Shown here: piece by piece, positions 54,074 through 62,898 of the stretch | How the letters are laid out: each line of letters opens with the position of its first letter | Position numbering within the stretch: position 1 is the first letter of the stretch | Origin: a virus | IMG/VR virus record: IMGVR_UViG_3300020463_000014 | Coordinates: 1 to 64,000 of that record | Direction: 5' to 3' (one strand) | DNA: 64,000 nt | Notes under the pieces: generated by a model | The model's database searches: none | The model's input: only the letters and a program-made list of their open reading frames with translations | What the model was told of the DNA's origin: nothing | Made by a program: the position numbers and the translations under genes

Positions 54074-56005
54074 TTAATACCCGCCTCCACCAGAACCACT
54101 AGAACTAGATGATGTGCTGGAACTGCCAGTTGATGATGTACCTACCACAGTTCTACCACTTGAACTATTTAATACTATATTTGTATTTTGATAATCAATA
54201 TTAACACCAACAACTAAATTTGTTTCAGCAACTTTTAAAATATAATTTCTAAGAGGTTTAACCGATGTTTGATCTTGAGGAGTAGCTGAAATTTTAATGG
54301 TTGTTGAACCATCAATAATTGCTCTTGGTTCAAATCCATTTAATTGAACCAATCCACTTTGTGGAAAGTAAGATCCAATATTATCAACTAACACTGAACT
54401 ATTTGCATCAATAATTTGAAGTATTGTAGTATTTAATTTATTTCTCATTCTTGCAATAGTATTATTTTCACCATATGTAAAAGATGTAGATGTAATACTA
54501 TAAGAATCTAAACCAGGCTGTTCTAATCTTATTGGAAAATATATGCTATAAGTATCTTGTAAATTTAATGTCGGTTTAAATTCAATTTGAAGCCTAACAT
54601 CCATGCTTGAAGAAAGAATTGATTGGTCATATGCATCAATCTGAGTTAGTAATGTTGATCTTCTAAAGGTTTTACCAAATCCTCTTAATACTGTATTAAA
54701 ATGAGTAGTAATAAGTTCTTTTACTCTGCCTTCAATATTACCAGATTTTAGACCAGTAAGATTAGGATCCCATTGAACTCTTGTATCTAGTTCAAAATTT
54801 AAAACTACTGGATCTACAAATTTTGTTCCAATAGCCATAATTCCAAGATTGTTTGCATATGTATTAACTATATTTGCTTTAATATCTGTTTGTTCTGCTG
54901 CAGTAGTAGTATCAGCAAATTGAGTGCTAATATAAACACATCCATAATCAACCGGAATATTATCTTGACTACCCCAACAAGCTACTGCTTCTATTTGCGG
55001 AAAATTAGCTTTGATCATTGATTCATAATCTAATGCAGTGACTAATCTTTGTTGAGTAGCAAATGCTGCTGGAGCTAACTGTTTAATAGTATCAATAGAC
55101 TGTAATTCTGAACCACTAATAGATTTTGTAATTCCAATAACATTTACGGGGTAACTTTGACCAAGTACACCAATGGTATCATTAGCTGTAAATGTAACTC
55201 CACCATTACCAGCAGATCCTGCTGTACTAAGATAATTAATAATAATTTTATTACCAGCAACTGGTGCTCGACCAAATGATACACCATCACCAAAATTTAA
55301 CTCATAATATCCATTAGGCATTTCTCTTAATGTATAATAAGCTGAAGTAGAATCTACTGTTACTGCTCTACTTAATTCAGTATAAGTGTCAAAATCTTCT
55401 GATGTTGTAGAATTATATACACTTACAACTGCAGTTTTAATATCCATATTTGGATCTGGTATTATATAAACTTGTCTATCAGATGTCTCACCAACATAAA
55501 AAGTTTTTGTAGTTACTTTACCCTCAAATGCTGTAATTTCTTGAACACCAGTATCTGTTGTAAATGTATATACGCCATTTGCTTCTGTACCAGTATATTT
55601 TTGCCTAGTATGAAATTGATATGTGTTGCCATCAATATTTGTATTAAAGGTAAAACCAGAAGGAAGAAGAATTGAAGTAGGTCTTCCTACAACTAAACCA
55701 GTATTGATACTTACTCTTAATGTAACTTTTGAAGATGTTTTTGATGCAACATCTAAACCAAGCATTTCTGCGTGTGATACTACCGAAGGTCTTAATTGTG
55801 CTGTATCAAGAAATGATTCGTTTAATGCAAAATTAGCTATAAGTCCATTGTAGTGTGTATTATATGCTAATACATCTAAGATATTATTTAAACCCGATGC
55901 TTCAAAATCATAATCCGCAAACTCAGATTTTGCTTCAAAAAAAGTTTTTAATGAAGACTTAATATTTTCAAAGTCAAGCTGTGTTGATGTAATATTAGTT
56001 GCCAT
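54074..56005 (-). CDS. 6: Baseplate wedge protein gp6
   Basis: A 643-aa T4-like gp6, the wedge protein whose ring holds the baseplate together around the hub. Recognised by the N-terminus (DFENIKSSLKTFFEAKSEFA, YDFEASGLNNILDVLAYNTH), LRPSVVSHAEMLG, a central YELNFGDGVSFGR segment and VTALDYESMIKANFPQIEAV. These are typical of the baseplate J-like family. The C-terminus ends with a low-complexity Ser/Gly tail (SSTSSSSSGSGGGGY), which T4 gp6 lacks. The start directly follows the gene 25 stop (TAAATG), as in many T4-like phages where 25 and 6 are adjacent. Confidence 0.95.
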   Translation of the reverse strand: MATNITSTQLDFENIKSSLKTFFEAKSEFADYDFEASGLNNILDVLAYNTHYNGLIANFALNESFLDTAQLRPSVVSHAEMLGLDVASKTSSKVTLRVSINTGLVVGRPTSILLPSGFTFNTNIDGNTYQFHTRQKYTGTEANGVYTFTTDTGVQEITAFEGKVTTKTFYVGETSDRQVYIIPDPNMDIKTAVVSVYNSTTSEDFDTYTELSRAVTVDSTSAYYTLREMPNGYYELNFGDGVSFGRAPVAGNKIIINYLSTAGSAGNGGVTFTANDTIGVLGQSYPVNVIGITKSISGSELQSIDTIKQLAPAAFATQQRLVTALDYESMIKANFPQIEAVACWGSQDNIPVDYGCVYISTQFADTTTAAEQTDIKANIVNTYANNLGIMAIGTKFVDPVVLNFELDTRVQWDPNLTGLKSGNIEGRVKELITTHFNTVLRGFGKTFRRSTLLTQIDAYDQSILSSSMDVRLQIEFKPTLNLQDTYSIYFPIRLEQPGLDSYSITSTSFTYGENNTIARMRNKLNTTILQIIDANSSVLVDNIGSYFPQSGLVQLNGFEPRAIIDGSTTIKISATPQDQTSVKPLRNYILKVAETNLVVGVNIDYQNTNIVLNSSSGRTVVGTSSTGSSSTSSSSSGSGGGGY

Positions 56006-56449
56006 TTATCTTAGCCTCGCTACTGATGTTTCAATGACTTCTATTGAGCCTGTTGAAATTACTTGAAACTCTATTCTACAAAAAATATTGTTTAAGTCTG
56101 GTTGAATTACTGATTGAACATTTATAAGCCTAGCTCTTGGTTCCCAATTTTTTATTGCCATTGCAATTTCTTGATTTACATCATCTTCTATCAAATCATC
56201 ATTTAATTCAAATAATAAACCTGATAAATCAGCACCAAAATTATGTGAAAACGGTTTTTCAAATTTATTGGTCATTAATAAATTCTTTACAGCTTGTTTA
56301 ACTGCTGCAGCATCTTCTTTTTTAAAAATATCGCCATTAGTTTTTTTATTAAATGATAAATTAACATCCTTGCTCAGCCGCGTTCCCGAAGTAATAATAC
56401 TCGGAGTAGATAAAATGCCATCTTCTGTTGCAAAAGCTCTTGTTACCAT
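56006..56449 (-). CDS. 25: Baseplate wedge protein gp25
   Basis: A 147-aa T4-like gp25, the small wedge protein that with gp6 and gp53 forms the baseplate inner ring and serves as a sheath-assembly platform. Signature parts are DVNLSFNKKTNGDIFKKEDA near residue 28, KNLLMTNKFEKPFSHNFGAD near 52, and IAMAIKNWEPRARLINV near 90. The conserved EPR triplet is present at about residue 98. It has its own late promoter and precedes gene 6 without spacing. Confidence 0.95.
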   Translation of the reverse strand: MVTRAFATEDGILSTPSIITSGTRLSKDVNLSFNKKTNGDIFKKEDAAAVKQAVKNLLMTNKFEKPFSHNFGADLSGLLFELNDDLIEDDVNQEIAMAIKNWEPRARLINVQSVIQPDLNNIFCRIEFQVISTGSIEVIETSVARLR

Positions 56450-56474
56450 TTTGTTTATCTTCTATTGTTTATTC

Positions 56475-56482
56475 TATTTATA
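56475..56482 (-). promoter_or_regulatory. T4-type late promoter for gene 25
   Basis: Exact TATAAATA followed by G on the minus strand, 26 bases before the gene 25 ATG, in the 43-base gap after the spike gene. Confidence 0.74.
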
Positions 56483-56492
56483 CATTTATTTG

Positions 56493-59400
56493 TTAACTTA
56501 AACTCCAATTAAGACTTGTTTGTCCCAGCATAAACTCTTCCTGGCCAGATCCTATTTCAGCAGCCATGTATAGATGATTAGATGGAATAGCTCTGCTTAT
56601 ATAAACTCTATATTCAGTAGGACCAAAGTCATAGCCGTAGTTTCCATATTTTTTAAACCATTCCTGTTCACCATCAACATCATGATATATGAGAATACTT
56701 CCTGGAGCGTGTTTACCCGCTTTTGCTGCTGCTGTTAATTCTTCTACACTGCCATATGTGCCAAATGGTAATTTTGTTTCTATTCTATCTTTCTTTGGTT
56801 TAGGTTCTGGTACTTGTTTTTTCTCTTCAACTGGTTTTGCTGCTTCAGCTTTTGTTTCAGCAGTTTGATAAATTTTATTTGTCCTCGGGGCTGGAATAGA
56901 TCCACCTTCTTCATCTCTCATAGAAAACAAACTAGCATCTTTATATACAGAAAAATCACCGCCCCAGCCAAGACCATGTGCTCGAGCAATAAATGATATT
57001 GCATTAGGAAAATCATGAACTAATGTAGTACCTTTTAAATTTTGAGAAATATTTATGTTTATTCCTAATCCAGATGCATTTGATGTCCATAAATCTTCAC
57101 CAGTAAATTCATCTGGAAGATTTGAATATCTTTGAGTAGTAGTTGCATATCCATCAAGAGTTTTAATTTCATAATTATAATCTGGTCCTTCAAGCTTATT
57201 AATAAATGCTTGAAAGTTATTCCATACAGCAGCAGAAACAAATGTATAAAAGCCATTTTTTGTTTTAATTTTCTTTAAACCTTCATCAGTAATTGCTGGC
57301 GTTGTTGGTTCTTCAAGTTCAATTGATCCAGTTTCACTTAAAGCGATTTCAATTAAATCTTTAGTTGATTGAACTTCATTATTAAAGTGAGTTTCTATTT
57401 CTTGCTTAAAAGTAACATTATAATTTTGAGGTATTTCTGGCATTACTACAATAATACTAGCGTACAATATTTTTTCACCAGAAGATAATTCATCAACTTC
57501 ATAAGTGTCATAAGACATTATTAATTTATCGTATTCAGCATTATCTTTTAAGTATGCTGCTAAATCAAATGTAACACCTGGAGATAGATCTCCACTTCTT
57601 GAGTTACGTACTTCAAAACCAACTACTCTTCCCGTTGCAGATAATTTTGTTATAGAATCACTTGGTGCAGAAACATCTGTTGTTCCTAATTTTTGTACAC
57701 CTTCAACTATTTTTATGTTAAAGCCTTCCATAAACTTTGGTACTTTTACTAATTTTAATAATTTAACAGTTGCAACTAAATTTCTTGCCATTCTATGTCT
57801 TTCGACTTGACTCATATCATTCATTGTTTCAGAGTTCGGAAAGAATTTGGCTACTGGTATTCCAGGTGAAAGAAGCGTACCCATTTTAATGTCTTTTATA
57901 TTATTTGGATTATATTGCGCTTCAGGAACAATAAATTTAATTTGCTTTTTAGATGTGTCTGTTGGTTTATATCTAATAGTTTTAGCTCCTGGATCAGCAG
58001 CTCCAATAGTATTAGAACCCATTCGTGATTGAGTTTTCTTTCCTAATATTCTATTGACATGTTCCGGAACTTTTTCTGAATACGAAGAAGATAATGTGTC
58101 ATTTGCAATGCACTCATTAACAAATGCTAAGTTAGATTTATTTGCAGGGTTGCGCAATTTAATTCTTATTTCAGATGTGGTAAGTGGTTTATCAGTAACT
58201 CCAGCGGTTGTAACTGTTTTATCCATATAATTGTATATGCCATCATCGTCATCTACAAAAACTGATTGTACCATATAAGCAGATTTATCTAAAAATACTG
58301 ATGTTGTCGTTTCAGTTGGTAATGGTTTTAAATTATCTAATCCACTTGGACCATAATCACTTGCAGCATCAGTTGGCCATTTCTTTGGTCCTTTTGTAGT
58401 ATTTGCTGCAGTCACAGCTATAGCATCTTGTGTGCTACTTGTATAAGGATAAGGAGTACCAGTTGTTCCTCCCCCTGGATCCGGGTCAGCATAATTTTGA
58501 GCGGCTGTAATATTAGCTTGTAATGCAGTTCCATTTAAACTACCATGAAATGTAGTTGCATGCATAGATGTTGAATTTACTCGAGTTGAATTAATTGTTT
58601 GAGTATCTAATGTATCAGTTGCATACACACTTTTTGTAGTAACAGTGTCAATTGCATTTATTGAATGACCAGTAAACATATTATAGTTATACATTACAAT
58701 ATTCTCACCACCAATAGTTCCAGTATTACCTGTAGCAGTTAAATCTTGTGCAACAACATTAATGTTAGGTGATGTTAAACTAATTTCGGTTTGTGATGTA
58801 AGAGTTGTAGATCCTTTGTGATTATAATCTGATTCACCTCTTACAATAAATTCATAATCTTCTTTTACTGAAGTGCTTAGTTTTCCAAGAAATGTATTTG
58901 TAACATCTTTCAATACTGTAGTGCTTTTTACTTTTTGAATAGTTTCAGCCATCATACCAATAATTCGTTTAGTATAAGACCCAAAAACATTTACAATCCA
59001 ATGACCTCCAACTTTTAAATTATAATTACCACCAACATCAAGATTAAAATCTCCACCAATATTCATAGTCAAATCACCTGAATATGTAAGATTTCCATTA
59101 CCTTCTGTAAATAAATGATGATTGCCAGTTATTAAATCAACTCTATTGCCTCTTGCATTAACAATAACAGAACCATCTGGTTTTATTTCAACACCTGCAC
59201 CACATAAATGTTTTAAAAGAATTCTTTCACTTCCAATTGTATCATCATATAATGCTACATGACCTTTTGGCGTTGTTTTAATTGAAACCTGCGCGGCGTC
59301 AGATGGTGTTGAATGTGTCAATGATATATCTTCACGGCCAATTACAGTACTTACATCAGTTTCTAAATTATGAATCGAAACACCACGTGTGCTTTTTTCA

Positions 59401-59540
59401 GTACCCTGTTCAAAGAAATAATCAGCTGTTGGATTTTCACCTGATGCATCTTCAAAACCAGTTCCTCGAACAGTTCCTAATAGAAGAGCTCTTCTATCTC
59501 GTGCAGCTACATTTTCAAGTTCTTTATTATTTAAACTCAT
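56493..59540 (-). CDS. Baseplate hub/spike protein with beta-helix and degenerate M15-like domain, 1015 aa
   Basis: A 1015-aa hub protein. Residues about 50-230 contain gp5-type beta-helix spike repeats (MNIGGDFNLDVGGNYNLKVG). The middle is a large unassigned region. Residues about 770-872 resemble an M15/VanY or CwlK-type cell-wall peptidase: LDGYATTTQRYSN, SNASGLGINI, LGWGGDFSVYKDASLFSM. In active enzymes the corresponding motifs are SxHxxGxAxD and PHFxM; here the two His and the Asp are replaced by Asn, Leu and Asn, so the domain is probably a non-catalytic binding domain. The start overlaps the amidase stop as ATGA. The spike would pierce the outer membrane. Confidence 0.85.
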   Translation of the reverse strand: MSLNNKELENVAARDRRALLLGTVRGTGFEDASGENPTADYFFEQGTEKSTRGVSIHNLETDVSTVIGREDISLTHSTPSDAAQVSIKTTPKGHVALYDDTIGSERILLKHLCGAGVEIKPDGSVIVNARGNRVDLITGNHHLFTEGNGNLTYSGDLTMNIGGDFNLDVGGNYNLKVGGHWIVNVFGSYTKRIIGMMAETIQKVKSTTVLKDVTNTFLGKLSTSVKEDYEFIVRGESDYNHKGSTTLTSQTEISLTSPNINVVAQDLTATGNTGTIGGENIVMYNYNMFTGHSINAIDTVTTKSVYATDTLDTQTINSTRVNSTSMHATTFHGSLNGTALQANITAAQNYADPDPGGGTTGTPYPYTSSTQDAIAVTAANTTKGPKKWPTDAASDYGPSGLDNLKPLPTETTTSVFLDKSAYMVQSVFVDDDDGIYNYMDKTVTTAGVTDKPLTTSEIRIKLRNPANKSNLAFVNECIANDTLSSSYSEKVPEHVNRILGKKTQSRMGSNTIGAADPGAKTIRYKPTDTSKKQIKFIVPEAQYNPNNIKDIKMGTLLSPGIPVAKFFPNSETMNDMSQVERHRMARNLVATVKLLKLVKVPKFMEGFNIKIVEGVQKLGTTDVSAPSDSITKLSATGRVVGFEVRNSRSGDLSPGVTFDLAAYLKDNAEYDKLIMSYDTYEVDELSSGEKILYASIIVVMPEIPQNYNVTFKQEIETHFNNEVQSTKDLIEIALSETGSIELEEPTTPAITDEGLKKIKTKNGFYTFVSAAVWNNFQAFINKLEGPDYNYEIKTLDGYATTTQRYSNLPDEFTGEDLWTSNASGLGININISQNLKGTTLVHDFPNAISFIARAHGLGWGGDFSVYKDASLFSMRDEEGGSIPAPRTNKIYQTAETKAEAAKPVEEKKQVPEPKPKKDRIETKLPFGTYGSVEELTAAAKAGKHAPGSILIYHDVDGEQEWFKKYGNYGYDFGPTEYRVYISRAIPSNHLYMAAEIGSGQEEFMLGQTSLNWSLS

Positions 59541-61771
59541 TTTTTACCTACACTTTCATTATACGATTTAAGGCTATTAATAGGAATCCCTAACATATTT
59601 TTTATACCAAGCGCGCCTCGAGTAGCTTCAATTATAGATTTTCCTTCAGCTATAAATTCAGCTTGTTTTTCTCTATCTAGCACAACATTTACAACTTCAT
59701 CTGTAATTAATTCTTTTGGTTTTATTATATCACCTTCTTTTAATATATCATTATTAAGAAGTTGTACAATTTCATCATATCCATGAGCTAAAATAGGTAT
59801 AGCTCCAGGTAATGGCGCTGCAGTTTTTACTTGCTCTTTATCTGGTACAGGAGGAATTACAGCTGGAGCTGGAGAAGGTGTGACAAATGGAGCATTATTT
59901 TCTGTAATAGCATCAGATAACATAACTTGCTCTGCAACTAATGCATCTTGGTCTATATTTTCTAATTCTGGATCTGTTTGATTAGTAGTTTTAAATCTAT
60001 TTTTTAAATATCCTCCAACATCAAATCCAGGATCTTGAGCCCAATGTTCAACATCATTATGTCCAAAAACACTACAGCCCGGCCATATTGCATAATAAGA
60101 TTTTACTATTATATCAAGAGTTTTCATTTGAGCAGTCGTTAAAGATTCTTTACCTTGTTTCCAATATTCTTTCTTTTCAGTTGAATAAGAATTCAATCCG
60201 CCTATAAAGACTACACCAATACTATATTTGTCATGATTATCAGCATGACGGCCTTCAATATAAACTGGCCGGCCTCTTTCTATTTGTCCATTTTTCTTTA
60301 CAACATAATGATAACCAATACCATCTTGATTCAGCGCTATAGCTCTTTCATGTACTTCTTCAGCACCTGCATGAGATTGATCTAGAAAATGTTCACTCCA
60401 GTGCAATATGAGTTCTGTAACTTCTCTTTTAACACTATTAAATTCTGCAACTAATTCTTCAGGTGAATTAACTCGAGTAAATGCGTATTCACCTGGATTT
60501 TTAACTTTTCTTTTACTTTCAGAAATTACCGTTTGCGCACCTGACCAATTAGATGCAGCTTGACCTATTTCAATTCTTTCAGATGAAAGAGGAGGACTAT
60601 CTGCATCATCTGGCACAATATTGGTAGAAAGATCTGTTGTAAGACTATTAACCTTTGTTTCAATATCAGTAGTAAGTTTACCCATTTGATTTTCAATAAT
60701 AGCTCTGGCCTGTTCGGCTGGCATTCCTGGTATTGTTATTTTACCTGTGTCTGGATCTAAGTATGGAACAATCTCTGCGCCAAATGTTGTTAACTTACCT
60801 GTGTCTGGATCTAAGTATGGAACAATTTTTCCTAAGTTAGCACTTTGTGCTATTGCAGCTGAATTAATGTCATTAATCACTGATGTAAATTTTTCATTTT
60901 TTAAATTTTTTACAGCTTGTGCAACTTGGCTAACAGACAAAACACCGCCAGCTAAATCTTTTATTCCTCTTGTCAAATGATCATCTGCCGCTAATTTAGC
61001 ATTTTGAATTAATCCTAGTGCATTATTAATTCCAAAATCAACATTTGTTACTGTGTCTAAAATGTTATCTACATCTCTAATTGATACATTTAAATCCACA
61101 TTCAATGCGTTTTGCAAACCACCTAAGCCATTAGTTAATTTTTTTAGCTGATTAGGAAAAGCAGTTACATTATTTAATGCACCAGTTAGATTTGTGCCAA
61201 GAGCATTAGCAGCAGACTCTAATATAGCAACTTTTGCTAAACCATCTTTTGCAAAATCTGATAATTCTGCAGGAACAATTCCCTTCATAATTTTATCAAA
61301 ATCAGGAAGTTCACCTGTAACTTTATTAATAGCAGATTGAATTGATTGTGGCGTTCCAACTAATTTATTAGCTTTTTTTATTCCAGCTCTAAGTGTTGTA
61401 TATTCAGTTTTTGGTGTAAACACTTCTCCATCAGGATTTGTCCATGGTCGAGCACTCATTTGTTGAACAATTTCTTCTTCTGCAGTAGTTAAAGCCTTAT
61501 TCATTTTATCTTCAAGACCAGGCATTTCATTAGTTAAAGTTGCAATAGGTGCTACTGCTACTAAATTTGCTATGCTTTCTTTTGCTACTGGCAAAGATTC
61601 GGTAAGTGATTTAATACCATTGATAGAATTACCAACTTTATTTAAAGCCAATTTAGTTTCATTTAAAGCTTTTATTCCATTACTAACTTTATCTATTTTA
61701 GAAGTCAAGTTTTGAAAGTCTAATGTACCTCGTACATTATTTAATTTATCGTTTAATCCTCTAATATCCAT
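59537..61771 (-). CDS. Baseplate hub protein with N-acetylmuramoyl-L-alanine amidase domain, 744 aa
   Basis: A 744-aa protein. Residues 1-440 are helical and coiled-coil rich. Residues about 450-590 form an Amidase_2/PGRP-type domain, as in T7 lysozyme: ELILHWSEHF supplies the first zinc histidine, IGYHYVVKKNGQIERG and GVVFIGGLN are core strands, and FGHNDVEHWAQDPGFDV holds the second histidine and an Asp in the third-ligand position. It would cut the amide between muramic acid and the stem peptide during entry. AGGAGAT precedes the ATG. The C-terminal 150 residues are proline-rich, then helical. Its place between two hub genes suggests a tail-tip enzyme, not a lysis gene. Confidence 0.87.
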   Translation of the reverse strand: MDIRGLNDKLNNVRGTLDFQNLTSKIDKVSNGIKALNETKLALNKVGNSINGIKSLTESLPVAKESIANLVAVAPIATLTNEMPGLEDKMNKALTTAEEEIVQQMSARPWTNPDGEVFTPKTEYTTLRAGIKKANKLVGTPQSIQSAINKVTGELPDFDKIMKGIVPAELSDFAKDGLAKVAILESAANALGTNLTGALNNVTAFPNQLKKLTNGLGGLQNALNVDLNVSIRDVDNILDTVTNVDFGINNALGLIQNAKLAADDHLTRGIKDLAGGVLSVSQVAQAVKNLKNEKFTSVINDINSAAIAQSANLGKIVPYLDPDTGKLTTFGAEIVPYLDPDTGKITIPGMPAEQARAIIENQMGKLTTDIETKVNSLTTDLSTNIVPDDADSPPLSSERIEIGQAASNWSGAQTVISESKRKVKNPGEYAFTRVNSPEELVAEFNSVKREVTELILHWSEHFLDQSHAGAEEVHERAIALNQDGIGYHYVVKKNGQIERGRPVYIEGRHADNHDKYSIGVVFIGGLNSYSTEKKEYWKQGKESLTTAQMKTLDIIVKSYYAIWPGCSVFGHNDVEHWAQDPGFDVGGYLKNRFKTTNQTDPELENIDQDALVAEQVMLSDAITENNAPFVTPSPAPAVIPPVPDKEQVKTAAPLPGAIPILAHGYDEIVQLLNNDILKEGDIIKPKELITDEVVNVVLDREKQAEFIAEGKSIIEATRGALGIKNMLGIPINSLKSYNESVGKK
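60741..60826 (-). repeat. 32-bp in-frame direct repeat with 54-bp period
   Basis: Identical 32-base copies at 60741-60772 and 60795-60826 within the amidase hub gene. Each encodes a VPYLDPDTGK-type segment; the period of 54 bases adds 18 codons in frame. It looks like a recent tandem duplication in the linker region before the amidase domain. Confidence 0.85.
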
Positions 61772-61781
61772 AACTTATCTC

Positions 61782-62888
61782 CTATGTGCCACTAACAAAT
61801 TTACGATGATACACTAAAGCATGTGTAATTCGAGTTCTTAAAGTTGGTGACCAATATCTTCTGCCAGCAGAATTTTTATGAGTTCCTTGTGCTGTGTAAG
61901 GACACGCCCCAAATGATCCACCATACCTTACAAATTTACTTGATGGTCTTTCATAAAATCTACATACACTATAAGTAGCATTTGGAACATCAGCGCCACA
62001 TGCATTAACATATCCCCATGCTTTCTTTTCATTATGTGGCCCAGAATCTGTGCATTCGTGCCAAATAAATCTGCATTGAGCATCTAAACTTTGCCATGGT
62101 AATCCAACATTTTCTGAAAATTTTATTAAATTTTCCCAACGCTGACCTCTCCATTGGCATAAACCAAAAGCTGGCAAACCAACATCATCTGGATTAACTA
62201 TTTCACTCCATGGGCCGCTTTTAATAAATAGATTTTGGCCTTCGTATATGCTATCATAATCTTGCGATTCACTTACTTTACTTGTTGTATAGATTGCATT
62301 AAAATCTTTTCCTTGTCCAGGTCCGGATTCGGCTTTTATATTTCCCATGAATCCACAAACTTGCGCCGGTTCCATAAAGTTACTAAGTGAAGTAAATATT
62401 TTTTCTTCTACACCATTTCCTGGCATTGCCTTTGCAATTGCTTCAATTTCGGCAGCATTTGGCTGAACTGACGGAGCTTCTCCTGCTGAATACGTATTAT
62501 TTGTTCTTGAAGATGTAACACCACCTGCATCTACTAATGGTGATATAAGAGTGGGATCAGAGGCTTGTATATAAGAAGGTTCTTGTATAGTAACATAGCT
62601 TCCAAGAATTAGTGGTATTTGAGATAATTCTCCATCTAAAAACATGCCATGAACCATTGCACCTTTAGCCAATACTGAATTCTCTCCTTGGCCTGAAATT
62701 CCTGGAGAAGTTGTAGGAATTAAACATTGTGCCCAAGGCAGATCATTATCTTCTATTTCAAGATTATCATGAATGCCAAATATTCTAACTTGCACTCTTC
62801 CCATGCCTTTTGGATCGTCATTTCTTCTGACTTTTCCTATAAAAAATCTTGGATTATCACCCCAATATTCATTAGATATACTTTTCAT
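61782..62888 (-). CDS. Gp5-like hub protein: OB-fold plus phage tail lysozyme domain, 368 aa
   Basis: A 368-aa hub protein. Residues 1-110 are a gp5-type OB-fold (FFIGKVRRNDDPKGMGRVQV, PWAQCLIPTTSPGISG). After a short linker, residues about 160-368 resemble the phage tail lysozyme family: FMGNIKAESGPGQG with Glu187 as likely catalytic acid, GLCQWRGQRWENLIKF, and CRFIWHECTD. It would cut peptidoglycan glycan strands during infection. Unlike T4 gp5, the beta-helix spike is in a separate gene (56493-59540). AAAGG precedes the ATG. It is eleven bases from the gp27-like gene. Confidence 0.88.
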   Translation of the reverse strand: MKSISNEYWGDNPRFFIGKVRRNDDPKGMGRVQVRIFGIHDNLEIEDNDLPWAQCLIPTTSPGISGQGENSVLAKGAMVHGMFLDGELSQIPLILGSYVTIQEPSYIQASDPTLISPLVDAGGVTSSRTNNTYSAGEAPSVQPNAAEIEAIAKAMPGNGVEEKIFTSLSNFMEPAQVCGFMGNIKAESGPGQGKDFNAIYTTSKVSESQDYDSIYEGQNLFIKSGPWSEIVNPDDVGLPAFGLCQWRGQRWENLIKFSENVGLPWQSLDAQCRFIWHECTDSGPHNEKKAWGYVNACGADVPNATYSVCRFYERPSSKFVRYGGSFGACPYTAQGTHKNSAGRRYWSPTLRTRITHALVYHRKFVSGT

Positions 62889-62898
62889 TTATAAGCCT

